A stretch of DNA of 7,304 nt from an uncultured Opitutaceae bacterium (GTDB lineage: Bacteria; Verrucomicrobiota; Verrucomicrobiia; Opitutales; Opitutaceae). The DNA lies in the NCBI GenBank assembly GCA_937128785.1, contig CAKZMS010000408.1:1-7304 (forward strand). The letters are read 5' to 3'. The notes under the pieces are model-generated. The model searched no databases and was not told where the DNA came from. It worked only from the letters and a program-made list of their open reading frames with translations. A program made the translations under genes and the position numbers. Shown piece by piece: positions 1-5,908 of this stretch. How positions within the stretch are numbered: the first letter of the stretch is position 1; each line of letters opens with the position of its first letter.

Positions 1-825
1 CGCGCTCAGGGCACGGATTTCGGCCGGGATCCCCAGTTCGGCACAAATATCGAGGACCGACTGGCGGGTAATGCCTTCCAGTGACCCACGATCCGGCGAG
101 ACCACGGTGCCGTCGATGATGGCGAAGACGTTGAAGCCCGGCCCCTCGGTGACATAGCCGTCCAGGTCCAGCAGTACGGCCGTATCCGCGCCTGCGTCGT
201 CGGCCTCGAACTGGGCCCGGATCAGGTCACCCCAGTGATAGTTCTTGATCGTCGGATCGACCGAGGCGGACGGGATGCGCGGCGTCTTCGCAATGATCAG
301 GTGCGCGCCGCGTTCCTGTACGTCGGGTTTGATGACGTCGACCCAGGGAATGGCATAGCCGATGAAGACCAGCGCCGAACTCGCGTTGTCCAACCAGGTT
401 CGATGTCGGACTGCTTTGAGCACCCCCAACGGCACACAGACTCCGTAGACGAGAATCGAGGTGATCACGCCGTAAAACAGGGAAACCGGCAGGCGCTCGG
501 CAATGATGGTGGAGACCGGCTCGTTGTAGCGGTAGGAGGTTCCCAAGTCGCCTTTTACAAGATTGCCGAGCCAGATAACGTAGGCCTGTAGCGCCGGCTT
601 ATCGAAGCCGTAGTATTCCTTCAGCTGTTCCATTTGCTCTTCGGAGATGGCGCCGCTGCCCGCCCCGCTGGTTTGTGCCCCCCCATCGCCGGACATCTGG
701 GCCTCCATCATCGCGCGCTCAATGGGCCCCCCGGGCACGACGCGCGTGATCAAGAACACGATCAGCGTGATCCCAATTAAAGTTGGGGGAATGAGAAGGA
801 AGCGTCTAAGAAAATAGTCCCGCAT
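1..825 (-). CDS. Chimaeric frame: YejB-type ABC permease N-terminus joined in frame to class IV aminotransferase C-part (partial at left edge)
   Basis: The frame is open from ATG at 825 to the left edge (275 codons, 3' end missing). Residues 1-160 read as a YejB/OppB-type inner-membrane permease: N-terminal membrane segment about 10-30, PGGP at 31-34, a low-complexity Gly/Ser loop about 45-60 as in YejB, YGFDKP at 72-77, a second membrane segment about 115-135, then IGYAIP at 155-160. In YejB (oligopeptide/microcin C uptake) the next residues are another membrane helix; here they are not. From about residue 161 the protein is a PLP-dependent class IV aminotransferase: DPTIKNYHWGDL (190-201) carries the predicted PLP lysine K194, VTEGPGFNVF (225-234) the cofactor-contacting Glu227, and SLEGITRQSVLD (248-259) the usual Gly-Ile-Thr loop. 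The permease lacks its remaining helices and the conserved EAA loop; the aminotransferase lacks its small N-terminal domain. Neither half should work as drawn. No clear ribosome binding site; a GTG at 834 is an alternative start. The two identities are confident; the cause of the join is not known. Confidence 0.85.
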   Translation of the reverse strand, partial: MRDYFLRRFLLIPPTLIGITLIVFLITRVVPGGPIERAMMEAQMSGDGGAQTSGAGSGAISEEQMEQLKEYYGFDKPALQAYVIWLGNLVKGDLGTSYRYNEPVSTIIAERLPVSLFYGVITSILVYGVCVPLGVLKAVRHRTWLDNASSALVFIGYAIPWVDVIKPDVQERGAHLIIAKTPRIPSASVDPTIKNYHWGDLIRAQFEADDAGADTAVLLDLDGYVTEGPGFNVFAIIDGTVVSPDRGSLEGITRQSVLDICAELGIPAEIRALSA

Positions 826-999
826 GCGAAACACACACGGCCGACCGTGCTTAAAGGAAACTGCCTAGTTACCTGCCCCGCGAACGCAAGCCATGCCCGA
901 GTAAAACCGCCCCGAGTGGTTGAAATTAGTGGCATTAAGGCCGTTAACCCGCAGGCGGCGTTGCAAGACGGTGTCAGAAACCCGTCCCGAGACCCCCAT

Positions 1000-1024
1000 T
1001 CCCGAGACCAGAGGACACTCGGGA
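1000..1024. repeat. Short inverted repeat (7-bp arms) abutting the palindromic element
   Basis: TCCCGAG at 1000-1006 is exactly complementary to CTCGGGA at 1018-1024, with an 11-nt loop. The right arm overlaps the first bases of the 25-bp repeated element at 1023. No T-run follows on either strand, so it is a weak terminator candidate; it could be an operator half or chance. Confidence 0.35.
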
Positions 1025-1047
1025 GCCCAATGTTCGTAATACGAACA
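1023..1047 (+). promoter_or_regulatory. Repeated palindromic element, copy 1 (operator-like)
   Basis: TGTTCGTAATACGAACA at 1031-1047 is a perfect 8-bp-arm palindrome around a central A. The preceding bases GAGCCCAA (1023-1030) are shared with a second copy at 5555-5579, giving 23 of 25 identical bases. The palindrome centre lies about 110 bp upstream of the epimerase start and about 215 bp upstream of the permease start, a plausible place for a dimeric repressor. The regulator is unknown. The half-sites TGTTC/GAACA resemble LexA half-sites, but the 7-bp spacing differs from the 4-bp spacing I recall for the Verrucomicrobia LexA box. Confidence 0.55.
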
Positions 1048-1129
1048 AATGGATTGGGGTGGGGTTCCTCACTCATACACGAGCGACTTTGACTTTCGCA
1101 GGTTTGATCGGGAGCGTGGAGTCTACGTT

Positions 1130-1139
1130 CCCCCCCCCC
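1130..1139 (+). repeat. Poly-C tract (C10) just upstream of the epimerase start
   Basis: Ten consecutive C occupy the region 11-20 bases before the ATG at 1150, where a Shine-Dalgarno sequence would normally lie. None is visible there. The tract is in the 5' leader, not in the coding frame, so a length change would alter leader spacing rather than reading frame. Confidence 0.6.
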
Positions 1140-1149
1140 AATTACTGCC

Positions 1150-2016
1150 ATGTCGAAAAAACGCGTTCTCATTACTGGTGGAGCCGGCAAAGCCGGTCAC
1201 TGGATTCTTCAACACTTTATCGAGCAAGGCTACGAGGTCACCAACGTCGATACGCGCCCCCCGGCGCCCGAGTTGGACTGTCACCACTTGACGGCCGACC
1301 TCACCGATCTTGGCGAAACCATCGATGCCCTCGGACCTCACTCGACGGGCAATCGGGCTCCCTACGATGGAGTGGTGCACATGGCGGCCATCCCGCGTCC
1401 GCAGATGCACGCCAACCAAGAGGTGTGGCGGGTGAATACCAACACGACCTACAACGTGCTCGAGGCGTGTGGACTGTTGGGGATTCCCAAGGCGGTCATC
1501 GCCTCATCGGAATCGTCCTATGGTATTTGTTTTGCCGACGAGTTTTTTGAACCGAACTACCTGCCGGTCGATGAGGCGCACCCACAACTTCCCGCGGATA
1601 CCTATGGTCTGACCAAGGTGGTCAACGAGGCGACAGCCGCGATGTTCCACCGCCGTGATGGCACGCAGATTCTGTCGTATCGCCTCGGCAATGTGGTGTG
1701 CCCTGAGGACTACGCGAACATCAAGGCCCGCTCGGCCGAGCATCCGGAAGAACGCCTGCGTATACTCTGGTCCTACATCGACTCCCGGGATCTGGCGCAG
1801 GCCTGTCGACTCGGCATCAAAGGAGACAACCTTGGCTGTGAGCCCGTGATCATCGCGTCCGATGACTCCTCCTCGGTGCTGTCATCGCAGGAGCTCATCA
1901 AACGATTCCTTCCGGGCGTGAAAGACCTGCGCGCCGACTTCTCGGAACGGCGTTCCCTCATCTCCAACCAGCGAGCCAAAGACCTGCTGGGCTGGAAACA
2001 GGAGCACTTTTTCTAG
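1150..2016 (+). CDS. NAD-dependent epimerase/dehydratase (extended SDR family)
   Basis: A complete 288-residue cytoplasmic oxidoreductase of the extended short-chain dehydrogenase/reductase type, the family of nucleotide-sugar epimerases, dehydratases and uronate dehydrogenases. Residues 6-16 carry the Rossmann dinucleotide loop (GGAGKAG, glycines 10, 13, 16), with Asp34 at the end of the second strand suggesting NAD(H). HMAAIP at 77-82 is the usual loop after strand 4. The catalytic set is visible as Ser around 119-123, Tyr152 and Lys156 (TYGLTK). The C-terminus LLGWKQEHFF is a typical family ending, so the protein appears whole, though about 50 residues shorter than GalE. The substrate cannot be told from sequence. 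The ATG at 1150 is chosen because MSKKRVLITGG begins the first strand directly; no clear ribosome binding site precedes it, only a C10 run. It converges on the helicase gene across a REP-like hairpin and may be controlled by the palindrome at 1031-1047. Confidence 0.92.
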   Translation: MSKKRVLITGGAGKAGHWILQHFIEQGYEVTNVDTRPPAPELDCHHLTADLTDLGETIDALGPHSTGNRAPYDGVVHMAAIPRPQMHANQEVWRVNTNTTYNVLEACGLLGIPKAVIASSESSYGICFADEFFEPNYLPVDEAHPQLPADTYGLTKVVNEATAAMFHRRDGTQILSYRLGNVVCPEDYANIKARSAEHPEERLRILWSYIDSRDLAQACRLGIKGDNLGCEPVIIASDDSSSVLSSQELIKRFLPGVKDLRADFSERRSLISNQRAKDLLGWKQEHFF

Positions 2017-2019
2017 GAG

Positions 2020-2073
2020 GTAGCGCCGTGCTTTAGCCGGCGTTTCACAGTGCCGGCTGAAGCACGGCACTAC
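2020..2073. repeat. REP-like long inverted repeat between convergent genes
   Basis: Two 22-base arms (2020-2041 and 2052-2073) are complementary at 20 of 22 positions around a 10-base loop. The arms contain GCCGTGCTT and the inner GCCGGC. The element starts 3 bases after the epimerase stop and ends 22 bases before the helicase stop codon. Position and stem strength suit a bidirectional transcription end or mRNA 3' stabiliser, but no T-run follows, so a dispersed REP/BIME-type extragenic palindrome is the better description. I have the impression that similar palindromes are frequent in Opitutaceae genomes, but this is not verified. Confidence 0.75.
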
Positions 2074-2095
2074 GTTGGGACGACGCTAAGGTATC

Positions 2096-5000
2096 TCAGC
2101 TCAGGATGTCTTTCAGGCTGTCTAGGTCCATGACCTTGCTCAGGCTTTCTTCCTGCACGACCGAGGCGGCGAGGGCGGCCTTCTCGTGCTGCAATGCACG
2201 GATCTTTTCCTCGACCGAACCCGCAGAAATGAAGCGGTAGGCGATCACGGGTTTGGTTTGGCCGATGCGATGGATGCGATCGATGGCCTGTGCCTCCGCC
2301 GCGGGATTCCACCACGGATCGTAGAGAATGGCATAGCTCGCCGCCGTCAGATTGAGTCCGAACCCGGCCGCCTTCAGAGAAAGCAGAAACACCGTTTTGC
2401 GGGGATCCTTCTGGAACGTATCGACGAGTTCCGCGCGGTTCTCGGTCGATCCGGTGAGCATAAGGTGGCCGATCTCTCGCTCGACCAGGCGATCCCGGAT
2501 GATGTTCAACATCTGCACGAACTGGCTGAACACGAGGACCTGATGGCCTTCTTCGGCCAACTCCTCTACGCGCTCGAGCAAGGCATCGAGTTTGGCGCTG
2601 GGGATCTCGGCGTGAGCCGGATCGACGAGGGCAGGGTGACAACAGATCTGGCGCAGGCGCAGCAGGCTGGCCAATACGTGGAATCGGACTTTGCCGAGTT
2701 CCTTAGCGGTGGAGACCCCGAGCAGTTCGGCGCGGGCGCGTTTCATCTCGGCGTCGTAGAGCGCCCGTTGTTCGCCCTCGAGATCGATGATCACGTCGTC
2801 CTCGCTTCGCTTCGGCAGGTCGGGTGCAGCTTGGGCCTTGGTGCGGCGCAGCAGAAAGTGTTTTACGCGGCGATGGAGCCGTTGCAGTCCTTCGCTCCTG
2901 GCATCGCTATACTGTTTGCGAAAATTGACCTGATCGCCGAGTAGGCCCGGCTGGGCGAAGGCAAATAAGCTCCACAGATCGGTCAGACGGTTCTCAATCG
3001 GCGTGCCGGTCAGCACTGCTCGGTGGCGGGACGGCAGGGAGCGCGCCGCCAAGGCGACCTGACTCTTCGGGTTCTTGATGACCTGGCCCTCATCGCGCAC
3101 CACGACGTCCCAGGTGACGCTGCGGAATCGCTCGGCGTGACGGCGCAGTTGCGTGTAGTTGGCCACCAGAATGTCCGGATGCTTCCGTTTGGTATCGAGT
3201 CGACCGCTGTCCGAGGTGAACGCGGTCGTGGTCAGACCGGGAGTGAAGCGGGCGGTTTCGCTGATCCAGCCGTGAGTGACACTTTTCGGGCAAACGACCA
3301 AGGCACGGAAGGGTTCAGCCTTGGCTTTGGGTTTCGGTTTGGTCGCCGCTTTCTCCTGCCGCAGGTGGAGTATCCAGGCCAATGTCTGCACGGTCTTACC
3401 GAGCCCCATGTCGTCGGCCAGAATTCCGCCAACACCTTGGGCGGAGAGGTGGGCCATAAAATGGTATCCGTCGATCTGATACGGTCGCAGATTCACTTTC
3501 AGGCCCTCCGGCAGAGCCGGCGGTTCGACCGCCGCAATCTGGGCGGCGCGACTGCGGAGGCGTTCGACCATCATCTCGTCCCGGGCAGCCAGGCGGTTGG
3601 CCTCCAGGGCGAGTTGCAACGTGTGGAAGCGATGCTTCACCGGGGCGCCACTTTCGAGCACATCGTCGACGCCCAAGCCAAGCCGACTCAGTGCTTCCGA
3701 GGTCTCCTCGTCGACCGCGGCTTCAGCGTTAACGCGGCGCCAGCCGTGCTTGGGCAGGTGTACCCATTTGCCCCGCGCTTTCAGCAGCAGTTTGATCTCC
3801 TCGGTCGTGAGATTTGTGTCCTCGACCTTGAGTCCCACGGTCAGGTCGAACCAGTCCTTTTCTGAATCGGAGACCGCGTCGAGATCGACTTCGATGCGCG
3901 CGTTGAGCGGCGCGTCGAGGAGGCTGGCCAGTTCCGGCGAAAGTTCGGTGTGGATGTGGGGCGAGAGCCCGGCGTGCCAGTGGAGGAAGTTTTCGGCAAA
4001 CTCATCGTCGACCGGACGGATCCAGGCGTCGGCCCAGCCGTCCCACATCAGGCGGAAGCCGGTGAAGCTCTCGCTCGCCTCGCGAGCATGGGTGAATTCG
4101 AACTCGAGCGCGGGCTTGCCGACCTCGCGCTGCGGCGGTTCGCCGGACTTGGTCCATTGCCAGCCGATGGCTTCGCCGGTCCATTGTTTTTCGCACGGGG
4201 GGAGGGTGGAGACCGCGGTCAGTTGGGCATGCAGTTCGCGGTGCTCGCCGTCGAATCCGGCGGTTAGCCAGCATTTGAGGCGGGGTTTGAGTTCCACGAT
4301 TTTCAGCTCCGCGGCGATGCCGTCGGGCAACCGCAGACCCACTTTGCGGAGCCGAGGGAGCAGGCGGCCATCACTCAACGCGGCCACGGGCAGTTGCGGC
4401 GCAGGCGAGGATGGCGGGCCGCGCCAGAGGTGGTCTTCGAAAAGGTAGAGAGGTTGAGGCTTGGAGCTTACCAGGACGGCATCGTCGGCGGGCCGACCGT
4501 CGGGCGTGACCACGTGCAAATCGAGATGATCGCTCGTATCGGTCGCCACCGTTGCTTCGGGCACGAGCGGCTCTGGCTCAATTTGGAGGGGGCTGCCGTC
4601 CGGCATCGCCATGGCCGGTAGGGCGGATGTGGTGCGAAGGAGTTCGGCGACGGCCTCGGGAGGAAGGGGTCTTCGGGCGGTGAGGCCGGTGGGCAACAGG
4701 CGGGTTTCCGCTGCGATGGCGGCGGCCAGACTGGCCTCGGCGGGCGGCAGTTTTTCCAAGTCGGCGGGGCGCAGCTTGGCAAGGTCGTTGAGCCAGCGCT
4801 GGGCGGGAGCCTTCCAGCGGGATTGGCCGCGACGTTGGACTTCGATTAACCAGTTGCCGGCGTGGTCGAGGCGCAGGCGCAAACTGCCGACATCGGCGAA
4901 GAGCGGATGCGGTGTATCAGTCGGAAGATCTTCCGCGGGTGGCAGCACGCGCAACCAGCGGGCGAGTTCCTTTTCCAGCGCATGTTCGTCGGACGAAGTG

Positions 5001-5389
5001 ACTTTCTGCGTGGTGGTGGCCTCCATCCGGTGCGGAATGGTGCGCGGATCGCGGCGCCCATCCGGCGCGCCGGTTTCGACCGCATTGATCCAAGCGTAGC
5101 CGGAGGCGTAGGCGTGCTTGCAGTCCTGCTTGTCGGGGCAGGAGCACTGGAATGTCCATTTGCCGCGGGTGAAGAACCAGGTGAGGTCGTAGCTGGCGTT
5201 ACCAATCACTTCAGCTTTCACTAGGTGATCCGCCTCGGACCAAACTGAAGCGACGGCGCCGGCCTTGAGATAGTCGCGACCCCGTTCCTGGGCGCGCTCG
5301 CCAAAAGCGTCCAGTCGCTGGATCAGCGCTTGGATGGCCTCGGGGGTGCGCACTTCGCGCACCGCAGTGGCTCGATAACGGGGAGGCAC
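2096..5389 (-). CDS. SWIM zinc-finger SNF2-family DNA helicase/ATPase
   Basis: A complete 1097-residue superfamily 2 ATPase of the SNF2/Rad54/HepA type, expected to translocate on double-stranded DNA and remodel protein-DNA complexes. The N-terminus has a SWIM zinc finger: Cys82, Cys84, Cys90 and His92 in CSCPDKQDCKH. Residues about 95-630 are a long region I cannot assign to a named domain. The ATPase core follows: LRPYQ at 634-638, Walker A DDMGLGKT with Lys665, a motif II reading DEGQ (766-769) where DEAQ or DEAH is usual, motif III LTGTP (793-797), then the second RecA lobe with VLVFSQF (951-957) and motif VI QAIDRIHRIGQ (1034-1044) with arginines 1038 and 1041. All catalytic motifs are present. 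The start is GTG at 5389; no in-frame start codon was seen just upstream, and AAGGGT about 10-15 bases upstream is a weak ribosome binding site. The gene is monocistronic here and transcribed away from VapBC. Bacterial members often sit near stress or defence genes, but their substrates are mostly uncharacterised. Confidence 0.95.
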   Translation of the reverse strand: MPPRYRATAVREVRTPEAIQALIQRLDAFGERAQERGRDYLKAGAVASVWSEADHLVKAEVIGNASYDLTWFFTRGKWTFQCSCPDKQDCKHAYASGYAWINAVETGAPDGRRDPRTIPHRMEATTTQKVTSSDEHALEKELARWLRVLPPAEDLPTDTPHPLFADVGSLRLRLDHAGNWLIEVQRRGQSRWKAPAQRWLNDLAKLRPADLEKLPPAEASLAAAIAAETRLLPTGLTARRPLPPEAVAELLRTTSALPAMAMPDGSPLQIEPEPLVPEATVATDTSDHLDLHVVTPDGRPADDAVLVSSKPQPLYLFEDHLWRGPPSSPAPQLPVAALSDGRLLPRLRKVGLRLPDGIAAELKIVELKPRLKCWLTAGFDGEHRELHAQLTAVSTLPPCEKQWTGEAIGWQWTKSGEPPQREVGKPALEFEFTHAREASESFTGFRLMWDGWADAWIRPVDDEFAENFLHWHAGLSPHIHTELSPELASLLDAPLNARIEVDLDAVSDSEKDWFDLTVGLKVEDTNLTTEEIKLLLKARGKWVHLPKHGWRRVNAEAAVDEETSEALSRLGLGVDDVLESGAPVKHRFHTLQLALEANRLAARDEMMVERLRSRAAQIAAVEPPALPEGLKVNLRPYQIDGYHFMAHLSAQGVGGILADDMGLGKTVQTLAWILHLRQEKAATKPKPKAKAEPFRALVVCPKSVTHGWISETARFTPGLTTTAFTSDSGRLDTKRKHPDILVANYTQLRRHAERFRSVTWDVVVRDEGQVIKNPKSQVALAARSLPSRHRAVLTGTPIENRLTDLWSLFAFAQPGLLGDQVNFRKQYSDARSEGLQRLHRRVKHFLLRRTKAQAAPDLPKRSEDDVIIDLEGEQRALYDAEMKRARAELLGVSTAKELGKVRFHVLASLLRLRQICCHPALVDPAHAEIPSAKLDALLERVEELAEEGHQVLVFSQFVQMLNIIRDRLVEREIGHLMLTGSTENRAELVDTFQKDPRKTVFLLSLKAAGFGLNLTAASYAILYDPWWNPAAEAQAIDRIHRIGQTKPVIAYRFISAGSVEEKIRALQHEKAALAASVVQEESLSKVMDLDSLKDILS

Positions 5390-5408
5390 TAGGCGGAGAC
5401 CCTTGAGC

Positions 5409-5440
5409 CCGACCCGAGTCGGATGGCAGCGAAGCCGACT
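5409..5440. repeat. Overlapping short inverted repeats in the helicase leader
   Basis: GTCGG at 5418-5422 can pair with CCGAC at 5409-5413 (4-nt loop). As part of AGTCGG (5417-5422) it can also pair with CCGACT at 5435-5440 (12-nt loop). The two pairings exclude each other. They lie 20-50 bases upstream of the helicase GTG on its coding strand. Stems are short, so chance is possible. Confidence 0.3.
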
Positions 5441-5554
5441 TCAGCAAAGACGGTCAGAATGGATGTGCGGAGGAAGTGCAATCCTTCCGCCTGTCACAGT
5501 TTGTCACTCACCGCAAGGTATTGCGGATAAACCCATCCCACTGCAGGTCCACCC

Positions 5555-5579
5555 GAGCCCAATGTTCTTATTACGAACA
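5555..5579 (+). promoter_or_regulatory. Repeated palindromic element, copy 2 (operator-like)
   Basis: GAGCCCAATGTTC at 5555-5567 followed by TTATTACGAACA is 23/25 identical to copy 1 at 1023-1047, in the same orientation. Here the symmetry extends further: AATGTTC (5561-5567) mirrors GAACATT (5575-5581). The centre is about 180 bp upstream of the helicase start and about 128 bp upstream of vapB. As with copy 1, it sits in a divergent promoter region, which favours an operator for a dimeric regulator. Confidence 0.55.
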
Positions 5580-5646
5580 TTAAGTGCTCGAACTGCGGGA
5601 GCCCAGGCTGGTTGGTGTTGGACTGGATTTGGGTTTGAGCGGAGGC

Positions 5647-5676
5647 TTGATTTTCATCGATTGGTCCTCAAATAAT
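5647..5676 (+). promoter_or_regulatory. Candidate sigma70-type promoter of vapBC
   Basis: TTGATT at 5647-5652 (4 of 6 to TTGACA) and AATAAT at 5671-5676 (5 of 6 to TATAAT) are separated by 18 bases, 22 bases before the vapB ATG. The surrounding bases 5650-5720 are clearly more AT-rich than the neighbouring genes, as expected at a promoter. It is the best promoter-like match I noticed by eye. Confidence 0.45.
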
Positions 5677-5698
5677 CATCAAATGAAATACATAAAAG

Positions 5699-5908
5699 AT
5701 GAGAATAACTATAGAAATTGAGGAAAATAAGCTGGATGAGGTCCTCGCCGCGACGGGAGAGCGTAAGAAATCTCCCGCGGTCGCGGTCGCGCTGGATGAG
5801 TTTTTGGAAAACCGCCGTCGCCAGGCGTTTCTTGATCGAGTGATGGCTGGCAAAACCGATTACCAAGCGACTAACGAAGAGGTCGAAGCGTTGTCTAAAC
5901 TGGATTGA
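5699..5908 (+). CDS. vapB: VapB-type ribbon-helix-helix antitoxin
   Basis: A complete 69-residue protein. Residues 1-38 fit a ribbon-helix-helix DNA-binding fold: a short N-terminal strand (MRITIEIEE) followed by two helices with the pattern KLDEVLAATG and SPAVAVALDEFLENRRR. The C-terminal part (about 45-69, rich in charged residues, ending EEVEALSKLD) would be the flexible region that binds and blocks the VapC toxin. Antitoxins of this class also repress their own operon, usually with the toxin as co-repressor. The stop codon overlaps the toxin start (TGATG), which is the normal tight coupling of vapB and vapC. An AAAAG immediately before the ATG is a poor ribosome binding site. The first ~20 bases of the gene are AT-rich like the promoter. 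Pairing with a PIN toxin makes the assignment firm even though RHH proteins are short and diverse. Confidence 0.88.
   Translation: MRITIEIEENKLDEVLAATGERKKSPAVAVALDEFLENRRRQAFLDRVMAGKTDYQATNEEVEALSKLD

Larger units (their letters stand above)
826..1149. other. Non-coding divergent intergenic region
   Basis: This 324-bp stretch separates the divergent permease-like and epimerase genes. Short open frames cross it on both strands but none has recognisable protein character. It contains a 10-bp direct repeat (TCCCGAGACC at 985-994 and 1000-1009), a 7-bp-stem hairpin (1000-1006 with 1018-1024), the first copy of the 25-bp palindromic element (1023-1047) and a run of ten C at 1130-1139. A TTGACT at 1089-1094 resembles a -35 box but has no convincing -10 partner. 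No tRNA or other RNA gene was seen. Confidence 0.7.
5390..5698. other. Non-coding divergent intergenic region
   Basis: This 309-bp stretch separates the divergent helicase and VapBC genes. An open frame on the plus strand (5403-5675) crosses it but reads as low-information sequence without domain character. It holds small inverted repeats near the helicase start (5409-5440), an imperfect hairpin around 5467-5490, the second copy of the 25-bp palindromic element (5555-5579) and an AT-rich promoter-like segment just upstream of vapB. No RNA gene was recognised. Confidence 0.7.

Noticed and set aside
1031..1047. LexA (SOS) box
   Set aside because: The half-sites TGTTC/GAACA are suggestive, but the 7-bp spacing does not match the palindromic LexA spacings I know. 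It is kept only as a generic operator-like palindrome.
777..1190. Minus-strand frame of 137 residues across the intergenic region
   Set aside because: It overlaps the starts of both the permease-like and epimerase genes and its translation is low-information with no recognisable motif.
2020..2073. Rho-independent terminator
   Set aside because: The stem is long enough, but neither strand has a T-run after it and the loop is 10 bases, so a REP-like palindrome is the better call.
2186..4448. Long plus-strand open frames (for example 2186-2944, 3023-3865, 3597-4448)
   Set aside because: They lie wholly inside the minus-strand helicase, whose frame shows all SNF2 motifs. The plus-strand translations show no domain character and are explained by high GC.
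5403..5675. Plus-strand 90-residue frame between helicase and vapB
   Set aside because: It runs through the palindromic element and the vapB promoter-like segment, and its composition does not look like a protein.
5905..5907. TTG start for VapC
   Set aside because: The ATG at 5908 gives the typical TGATG overlap with vapB and the usual distance to the first catalytic Asp.
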